Positions 1 to 5,502 of a stretch of 8,397 bases of DNA are shown here, one piece after another. How positions within the stretch are numbered: the stretch's first letter is position 1; each line of letters starts with the position of its first letter. The translations under genes were made by a program, and so were the position numbers. Below the pieces are notes generated by a model. It did not search any database, had not been told where the DNA came from, and worked only from the letters and a program-made list of their open reading frames with translations. Origin of the DNA: Lysobacteraceae bacterium. GTDB lineage: Bacteria > Patescibacteriota > Patescibacteriia > JAACEG01. Where the stretch lies: positions 1 through 8,397 of the forward strand of contig JAACEG010000051.1 in assembly GCA_011682665.1 (NCBI GenBank), given 5' to 3'.

Positions 1-1965
1 ATATTCTATAGTAGGAAGATTTTCAAAACTATTATTAAAATCTATTTTATCAAAAAAAACTTCATCAAGCTCACTCACAAAAGTTGAAAGTTCGTTTATA
101 TTCATATTTTGATTATTTATTGTTGGATAAATTAAATAAAGCCTATTTTTAGTTCTAGTAACTGCAACATAAAAAAGACGCCTTTCTTCTTCCATTTCTT
201 GGGGATAATCATAAACTTTTCTATGCGGAAACTGACCATCAACCAACCCTATTAAAAAAACAGTGTCCCATTCTAAACCTTTTGCCTGATGGATTGTGGA
301 AAGGACAAGTTTTTCTTGCTTACTTTCATTTTTTCGAACAATATTTTTTTCTTTATTTTGAAAAGAATCTGACAAGGCGAGCTCTGCCAAAAAGTCATCT
401 AAATTTTTAAATTTTACGGAAAAATTAGCTAATTGGGTTAAATCATCAATCCGATCTAAAAAATTATCAAAATTAGTTTTTAAGTAATCCATATATCCAC
501 TTTGTAAAATAACTTTTACAAGTTCTCCAACTGAATTTTTTTTTATCTTATTTATTTTGTTAAAAATTAATAGAATAGATTTTAAACTTTTTAAAACTTT
601 TTCATTAGCTCTAAATTTAAAAAACATTATTACCTCTTCTAAACTGCTAAATTTTTTAACTTGATTAAATATTTTTTGCGAAGTTTGCAGACCTATTCCT
701 TCATAAAGCCGTAAAATCCTCTGCCAAGCAATTTCATCGCGAAAATTTGTTAAGATTTTTAAATAAGCGACAACATCTTTAATATGTTTTTGATCAAAAA
801 AACGCATCCCCCCTCTCATTACATATAAAATACCTGATTGACTTAAGGCTAATTCAAGCTCCAGAGCCTGAAAAGCTGAACGAAAAAGCACGGCAATATT
901 ATTTATTTTTATTCCTTGCTTTTGCAATTTTAAAATTTCTTGGATAACAAACTCTGCTTGCTTTCTATTATTACGGCATAAAATAAAAATAGGTTTTTCA
1001 GCGCTTGCTTTTATACTCTTTAAATTTTTTGGATATTTATTTTTATTGTTAGAAATACTCTGATTTGCTAAATCTAAAATTTGCGGAATACTACGATAAT
1101 TTGTTTCTAATTTATAAATTTTTGTATTAGGAATTCTTTTAGGAAAATTTAAAATATTAGAAATATCTGCGGCGCGAAAAGAGTAAATACTCTGCGAATC
1201 ATCACCAACCGCTAAAATATTCTTATGCTTTTCTGATAAAGCTTGAATAATATCTGCTTGAATTCTATTGGTATCTTGATATTCATCAACTAAAACATAT
1301 TGAAATTGGCGTGATAACTGTTCTTTAATATTTATATTTTCTGATAAAAGTTTCAACAAATTTATTAACAAATCATCAAAATCCATTGAATTTATTTCTT
1401 TTTTCTTCTGCTTATACCTTTCGCTGATTTTCTTTACTGAACTAATTTCCTGATCAGTTAAATAATCATAATCTTTTTTCATTATTTCTTCTGTTAATAT
1501 CTTTTTATTTCGCGCCAGGCTAATTATTCTATAAATTATATTTGCTTTTGGAAAATATTTGCTTTTCCTCTTAACATCAATAAATTCATTATAACATTGT
1601 TTTAAAAGAGATAAACTGTCTTCACGGTCTAAAATTGTAAAATTATTTTTATATCCTAAAACTTGCGCGTATTTTCTTAATAAACGATTAGCAATATGAT
1701 GAAATGTTCCACCCCAAATTCCCTTTGGTTCTTTTTTTAAAAGATGTTGAACTCTCGTTAACATCTCATTCGCGGCTTTGTTAGTAAAAGTAACTAATAA
1801 AATATTCTCTGGGCTAACCCCATTTTCAATAAGATAAGCTACCCGATAAATTAATACCCTTGTTTTCCCGCTTCCGGCTCCAGCCAAAACCAAAGCCGCT
1901 CCGTCGCTTTCTATAACCGCTTTATATTGCTCTTTATTTAATTCTTTTTTATAATTTATTCTCAT
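1..1965 (-). CDS. UvrD/PcrA/Rep-type superfamily 1A DNA helicase, C-terminus beyond window
   Basis: This is an ATP-dependent 3'-5' DNA helicase of the kind used in repair, replication restart or recombination. From the ATG at 1965 the frame stays open for 655 residues to base 1. Visible motifs in order are: Q motif LNKEQ (9-13), Walker A AGAGSGKT (28-35), motif Ia LLVTFTNKAANEM (56-68), GTFHHIANRLLR (86-97), Walker B VLVDEYQDTN (224-233), motif III VGDDSQSIYSFRAAD (253-267), LETNYRS (286-292), a GIG helix-hairpin-like stretch (424-426), motif V STIHQAKGLEWD (556-567) and motif VI RRLFYVAVTRTK (595-606). All key residues are intact, so it should be active. UvrD/PcrA proteins usually have about 650-750 residues, so only the C-terminal tail is missing. 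The start sits just before the Q motif, as is normal. It begins 57 bp after the VirD4-like ATPase gene with no terminator between, so co-transcription is likely. No Shine-Dalgarno is seen. Family certain; the choice among UvrD, PcrA and Rep is open. Confidence 0.95.
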   Translation of the reverse strand, partial: MRINYKKELNKEQYKAVIESDGAALVLAGAGSGKTRVLIYRVAYLIENGVSPENILLVTFTNKAANEMLTRVQHLLKKEPKGIWGGTFHHIANRLLRKYAQVLGYKNNFTILDREDSLSLLKQCYNEFIDVKRKSKYFPKANIIYRIISLARNKKILTEEIMKKDYDYLTDQEISSVKKISERYKQKKKEINSMDFDDLLINLLKLLSENINIKEQLSRQFQYVLVDEYQDTNRIQADIIQALSEKHKNILAVGDDSQSIYSFRAADISNILNFPKRIPNTKIYKLETNYRSIPQILDLANQSISNNKNKYPKNLKSIKASAEKPIFILCRNNRKQAEFVIQEILKLQKQGIKINNIAVLFRSAFQALELELALSQSGILYVMRGGMRFFDQKHIKDVVAYLKILTNFRDEIAWQRILRLYEGIGLQTSQKIFNQVKKFSSLEEVIMFFKFRANEKVLKSLKSILLIFNKINKIKKNSVGELVKVILQSGYMDYLKTNFDNFLDRIDDLTQLANFSVKFKNLDDFLAELALSDSFQNKEKNIVRKNESKQEKLVLSTIHQAKGLEWDTVFLIGLVDGQFPHRKVYDYPQEMEEERRLFYVAVTRTKNRLYLIYPTINNQNMNINELSTFVSELDEVFFDKIDFNNSFENLPTIEY

Positions 1966-2022
1966 ATAAAAATATCAACGCCCTGACAGACGCGATATTA
2001 AAACCTCTTTTATAAAACTTAC

Positions 2023-3765
2023 TTAAAATTTAATCTTTTCTCCTGGTTTCAACAATTTATCATTTTTAAAATCATTTTTTTCTTGAATATCTTTTTTATT
2101 TTTTTTTGGTTGTTTATCTTTATCTAAACTCTTATTTTTTTCTTCCTTATTTTTTTTAAACTTTAATTGTGACAAACTTATTTCTAAGGGATCTTTTTGT
2201 TTATTCGGTTCTTTTAATATAATATATTCTCCCTTATTATTTTTTTGGATTACTAATTCTTTATTACGCAATTTAGTAAGACATTGCTTGCAAAAAATAG
2301 GCCTTATTCCATCCGGTTTAAAAAAAATTGTTGTTTTTGCTCCACAATAACTGCAAAGGACTTCTCTTTCATTTTTATTTTTTATTTCATCTTTCTTATA
2401 TTTTTTAATTGTTTCTTTTTTATCTAAAATCTTATTGCCTGAATTTTGATTATTTCTTATAATATTTTTTTCTTTATTAGCTTCAGTCCATTTTATAATC
2501 TTTTCTTCTATTTCCGAACGACTACGGCTATAATGTTCACGGGAAGATTGGATAATCTTTTCAACATTGCCTTCTTTTTTAGTGAGAGGAGGAAGCCCTG
2601 TTGCAGAAAATGGTTCACTAGAAATTCCGTCAATCATCAATTTAATATAAATATGCCATTTAGCCAAATTCAATAAATCTTCTTCAGTAAATTTAGGAGC
2701 AAATTCTTTCTCTAATATTTCAGCATCAGAAGGTCCAACACGAAAACTAATGATAGTTCCAACGTTTCCAAGAATAGCTGCTTGCACTTTTTCATCTAAT
2801 TGCTCTATATATTGATTTGTAATAATTAAATTTAAACGATATTTTCTGGCTTCTGATAAAATATTCGCAAAAGATTCAGTTGCAAAATTTTGAAACTCAT
2901 CAACATAAAGATAAAAATCTTGTCTATCTTCTTCAGGTATATTTACTCTTTCCATAGCCGCTAACTGTATTTTTGTAATCATCATCGCTCCTAAAAGTGC
3001 TGAAGCATCCTCTCCAATTCTTCCTTTTGAAAAATTCATTAAAAGAATCTTTCTATTGTCCATTATATCTCTAATATCAAAAGATGATTTTGTCTGCCCA
3101 ATTATATTTCTGATCAAAGAATATGATAAAAACTGACCGATTTTATTTTGGATAGGGCTAATCGCCTCTACCTGAAATGAAGTTGAATATTTTGTATATT
3201 CATCTTCCCAAAATGATTTAACTATCGGATCTTTAACATATGCAATAACTTTTTTTCGAAAATTCTTATCAATTAAAATTCTCATCACCCCAAGAATAGT
3301 ACTATTTGGATAATCCATTAAGGCTAAAATCGCATTTCGCAAAAGATATTCTAATCTTGGCCCCCAACTGTCTGCCCATAATTTTTTGAAAATTCCAATT
3401 AAGCCTGAGGCAGCTATATTTTTTGACTCAGGAGTCATTGATTCTAAAATGTTAAAAGCAATCGGATGTTCAACGTCAGATGGATTAAAATAAACAACAT
3501 CATTTATTCTGCGCGCAGGAACAAAATCAATAATTTTTTCAACAAAATCTCCATGCGGATCAACCAAAGCAACTCCTTTCCCAGTCTGAATATCATGATA
3601 AATCATATTTTCCATCATTGTTGTTTTCCCCATTCCTGTTTTCCCAATAAGATAAATATGCCGCCTTCTATCGTCGGTTTTAATTCCAAACTTTTTCTTT
3701 CTATTTCTAAAATCTGTTTCCGCGAAAAAAGTTATATCCTCTTTTTTGTTTTGGTTTTCTAACAT
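2023..3765 (-). CDS. TraD/TraG/VirD4-like FtsK-superfamily ATPase with C-terminal zinc ribbon
   Basis: This is a 580-residue P-loop ATPase of the type IV coupling-protein/HerA-FtsK class, whose members form hexamers that pump DNA or protein-DNA substrates through the membrane. Walker A is GKTGMGKTT (41-49), preceded by the DDRRRHIYLI strand. LVDPHGD (67-73) follows. A helical insert at about 112-235 resembles the all-alpha domain of VirD4/TraG. Walker B is YLYVDEF (285-291), then EARKYRLNLIITNQY (305-319) and RVGPSDAEIL (342-351). After about 430 comes a lysine-rich linker, then a zinc ribbon CSYC (471-474) and CKQC (492-495) with exactly 17 residues between the pairs, then another highly charged tail ending LKPGEKIKF. 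It has no membrane helix of its own. The gene upstream supplies one and overlaps this start by 7 nt (ATGTTAG), so translation is probably coupled. There is no Shine-Dalgarno. ATPase family is very likely; substrate (DNA, protein or pilus-like part) is unknown. Confidence 0.9.
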   Translation of the reverse strand: MLENQNKKEDITFFAETDFRNRKKKFGIKTDDRRRHIYLIGKTGMGKTTMMENMIYHDIQTGKGVALVDPHGDFVEKIIDFVPARRINDVVYFNPSDVEHPIAFNILESMTPESKNIAASGLIGIFKKLWADSWGPRLEYLLRNAILALMDYPNSTILGVMRILIDKNFRKKVIAYVKDPIVKSFWEDEYTKYSTSFQVEAISPIQNKIGQFLSYSLIRNIIGQTKSSFDIRDIMDNRKILLMNFSKGRIGEDASALLGAMMITKIQLAAMERVNIPEEDRQDFYLYVDEFQNFATESFANILSEARKYRLNLIITNQYIEQLDEKVQAAILGNVGTIISFRVGPSDAEILEKEFAPKFTEEDLLNLAKWHIYIKLMIDGISSEPFSATGLPPLTKKEGNVEKIIQSSREHYSRSRSEIEEKIIKWTEANKEKNIIRNNQNSGNKILDKKETIKKYKKDEIKNKNEREVLCSYCGAKTTIFFKPDGIRPIFCKQCLTKLRNKELVIQKNNKGEYIILKEPNKQKDPLEISLSQLKFKKNKEEKNKSLDKDKQPKKNKKDIQEKNDFKNDKLLKPGEKIKF

Positions 3766-5159
3766 AAAATTTTAATATATAAATTTTGTCTTTGAGAGCG
3801 AAGTGAAGCAATCCCATAAATAAAATCGCCAATTCTCGGGATTGCTTCGTCGTTCCTCCTCGCAATGACATTATCAAATAGTCTGGAATTTGTCGGCGCT
3901 TCAAATTTTTTGCTTTCAACTTTTTTAACCAAAGGAGTTTTAACAGCCGTTGAATCAGGAAAATGAAAAATTGTTGCTAATTCCTCTGAATTAAGAATAA
4001 AACCATCGCCAACGCCTAAATAATTACTTCTTTCTTTATAAGCGTTTAAAATTTTTCTTTGCCGTGAAGCTAATCGTTTCTTAGCGAAAAAAAGTAATTT
4101 TTTAGTGCGTGTTCTTTTGCTTTCTGGTTTAAGCCCATTAAAAGGTCCAGAAAATTGTTTAATCGCCCCGACTGTCGCTGAGACAGAGCGAGCTGGAGAA
4201 TAAACATCATTTGGAGCAAAATAAATAAGCCTCATTTTAACATTAAAACCGATTTTTCCCATTTTGTTTTCAATGGCTTTCACTATTTCTAATTCTCCTG
4301 GAGTAAGTTTATACATAAGAGGTTCATCTCTTTCATTTTCTTTTCTTTCCATACTTCTTGGTGAACCTGAAATTTGTCCAGCTATTTCACTAATAAAATC
4401 AGAAAAAAATTTTGAAATTTTACTAAAAAATCCTCCCCCCATTCCATTATTTTTCCCAACTATTTTATTAATTTCTGCTTTGCATCTTTTAACCCATCCA
4501 AATCCCTCCATTGTTACAACATATTGAATCCAAACATTTTCTCCTTTTTTTAGTGAAGATAAAATTTCCATTAAAGCCGCCATTGGATCTTTAAACTCTT
4601 GGCTTAAAGTATGCTCAAAAAAAGGATAGGTTTGAATTGGGGAAACATCTTTATTGGTCTCAATAAACTCTGAACCCCATAAATTATATTCTTCATTAGG
4701 AAATTCTTTAGGAGAATTTTCAACATAATCATCTATCTCTGTAATTTCAGCATCAGGATATTGCGCATAAACAGCTGCTTCAACTAAATCTCTAAATTTT
4801 TCTTCTGTATAAACTAAAAATTGGATATAACCGCTAATACTAATAATCTCAAAACTAAATTTCGCCTGATATTTCCCTCCCCACCATTTATCAATAAAAC
4901 TAATAGTAGAATGGGCTCCTGAAATTTGATCAAACATATTTTCTATGGCTTTTGGGCTTTGTTCATTTTCTTTTGGGATATCAAGCGCTAATAAAATATA
5001 TTTTAATTTTGAAGAAAACTTGTTTTGCCGCCAATTTAACCATAAAATTCTTCCACCAAAAAACCCCAAGATTAAAAAAATTGGTATACCTAAATATTTT
5101 ATTAAAATCCAAGCTGCTAATAATGGACTTTGCCCTATTCCTGCTAAATCAAATTCCAT
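3759..5159 (-). CDS. Membrane-anchored partner protein of the VirD4-like ATPase, unknown function
   Basis: From the ATG at 5159 the protein has 466 residues. A TTG at 5168, directly after a stop, would add three; I prefer the ATG. A hydrophobic segment at about 13-41 is a membrane anchor, and the rest is probably cytoplasmic. Recognisable stretches are AAVYAQYPDAEI (127-138), a DPMAAL...GENVWIQ region (191-212), a glycine/serine-rich loop around 238-270, a basic helical stretch RTRTKKLLFFAKKR (350-363) and EELATIFHFP (392-401). I recall the last motif just ahead of VirD4/TraG-like ATPase domains in Patescibacteria, often in the same polypeptide, so this is probably the membrane/N-terminal half of that machine. 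No catalytic motif is visible. Residues 430-458 are encoded by a dispersed palindromic repeat and are unlikely to be ancestral sequence. The stop overlaps the next start by 7 nt. A promoter lies about 40 bp upstream. Gene reality is strong; function is not known. Confidence 0.85.
   Translation of the reverse strand: MEFDLAGIGQSPLLAAWILIKYLGIPIFLILGFFGGRILWLNWRQNKFSSKLKYILLALDIPKENEQSPKAIENMFDQISGAHSTISFIDKWWGGKYQAKFSFEIISISGYIQFLVYTEEKFRDLVEAAVYAQYPDAEITEIDDYVENSPKEFPNEEYNLWGSEFIETNKDVSPIQTYPFFEHTLSQEFKDPMAALMEILSSLKKGENVWIQYVVTMEGFGWVKRCKAEINKIVGKNNGMGGGFFSKISKFFSDFISEIAGQISGSPRSMERKENERDEPLMYKLTPGELEIVKAIENKMGKIGFNVKMRLIYFAPNDVYSPARSVSATVGAIKQFSGPFNGLKPESKRTRTKKLLFFAKKRLASRQRKILNAYKERSNYLGVGDGFILNSEELATIFHFPDSTAVKTPLVKKVESKKFEAPTNSRLFDNVIARRNDEAIPRIGDFIYGIASLRSQRQNLYIKILC
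3787..3870. repeat. 84-bp dispersed palindromic repeat inside the 3' end of a gene
   Basis: Two arms, 3787-3815 and 3838-3870, form an imperfect inverted repeat bounded by TGTC and GACA, with an identical inner GAAGCAATCCC/GGGATTGCTTC-type core and a 22-bp centre. This is the familiar bacterial intergenic repeat with consensus close to GTCATTGCGAGCGAAGCGAAG. Its translations are known from databases as spurious peptides such as MSLRGGTTKQS and VIARRNDEAI. Here it is read in frame as residues 430-458 of the membrane protein and ends 21 bp before the ATPase start. It would form a strong hairpin in the mRNA. One arm contains AGGAGG, but about 90 nt from the ATPase start, so it is not that gene's ribosome site. 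No clear target duplication is seen at its edges. Confidence 0.85.
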
Positions 5160-5186
5160 AAAATTCAACTAATCTATAAAATATGA

Positions 5187-5206
5187 ATTATATAATATTA
5201 TATAAT
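5187..5206. repeat. Tandem pair of 10-bp palindromes over the -10 box
   Basis: ATTATATAAT occurs twice in direct contact, at 5187-5196 and 5197-5206. Each copy is its own reverse complement. The distal copy supplies the TATAAT -10 hexamer of the proposed promoter. It could be an operator-like site or simply AT-rich drift; nothing in the sequence decides between them. Confidence 0.6.
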
Positions 5207-5225
5207 ATAGAAACTAAAAAATCAA
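5197..5225 (-). promoter_or_regulatory. Sigma-70-type promoter for the membrane protein/ATPase/helicase operon
   Basis: On the minus strand TTGATT (5225-5220) and a perfect TATAAT (5202-5197) are separated by exactly 17 bp. Transcription would start near 5190 and leave a leader of about 30 nt before the ATG at 5159. It lies just past the terminator hairpin, where a new transcription unit would be expected. The region is very AT-rich, so chance matches are possible. Confidence 0.5.
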
Positions 5226-5236
5226 ATGAAATTATT

Positions 5237-5274
5237 TTAAATAAAAATATACTGCTATAAAATAGCAGTATATT
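5237..5274 (-). terminator. Rho-independent terminator-like hairpin with U tract
   Basis: A perfect 12-bp stem, AATATACTGCTA (5246-5257) with TAGCAGTATATT (5263-5274), closes a 5-nt loop. On the minus strand the stem runs into TTTATTT, giving a U-rich tail. On the plus strand no T run follows, so the signal is directional. The stem holds only three G-C pairs, but a perfect 12-bp stem plus U tract fits a terminator in an AT-rich genome. It would end the Clp-gene transcript after the structured element and before the next promoter. Confidence 0.55.
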
Positions 5275-5280
5275 AAATAG

Positions 5281-5472
5281 GGACTGGTGACAAGAGCTTT
5301 TTCGTAACGACCCCAGTTAGCCCCAGCCGGCAACGGGGTAAAAATTTTTAGATTTTGAGACAAATTTTTCAGGTAATTTTTTTAGCCTACCCTAAGGTAA
5401 GGTAAAAAAATTTGAAGAAAATTTGACCAAAAGATGAAAATTGTAGTAGAAACGGCTCTTGTCACCAGCTCC
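5281..5472. other. ~190-nt structured intergenic element (candidate ncRNA, 3' UTR or MITE-like repeat)
   Basis: The ends form a long inverted repeat: CTGGTGACAAGAGC (5284-5297) is perfectly complementary to 5455-5468, extended by GGA/TCC with one bulged base. Nested inside are a GC-rich hairpin (ACCCC 5310-5314 with GGGGT 5335-5339) and a long AT-rich hairpin. In the latter, CAAATTTTTC (5361-5370) pairs with 5417-5425, and the apex pairs 5377-5391 with 5396-5410 around a CTAA loop. No open frame explains it. I do not recognise a known RNA family: it lacks the hallmarks of tmRNA, RNase P, SRP RNA or common riboswitches. It lies between the Clp stop and the terminator, so in the minus orientation it would form the Clp mRNA 3' UTR or a separate RNA. 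The hexamer AATAGG flanks it (5276-5281 and 5475-5480), which would also suit a small non-autonomous transposon. Confidence 0.6.
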
Positions 5473-5502
5473 TGAATAGGAATGTTTAAAAAATTAACTT
5501 CT

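Noticed and set aside
1966..2022. Promoter or terminator between the ATPase and helicase genes
   Set aside because: TATAAA-like strings are present but with no -35 at suitable distance, and there is no stem with a T run; the 57 bp look like a simple intra-operon gap.
3707..3919. 70-codon minus-strand ORF containing MSLRGGTTKQS
   Set aside because: It is the other reading frame of the palindromic repeat and overlaps two real genes; peptides of this kind are well-known spurious translations of this repeat family.
5281..5472. tmRNA, RNase P RNA, SRP RNA or tRNA
   Set aside because: None of the conserved core sequences of these RNAs is present on either strand, and no tRNA-like cloverleaf or CCA end can be formed.
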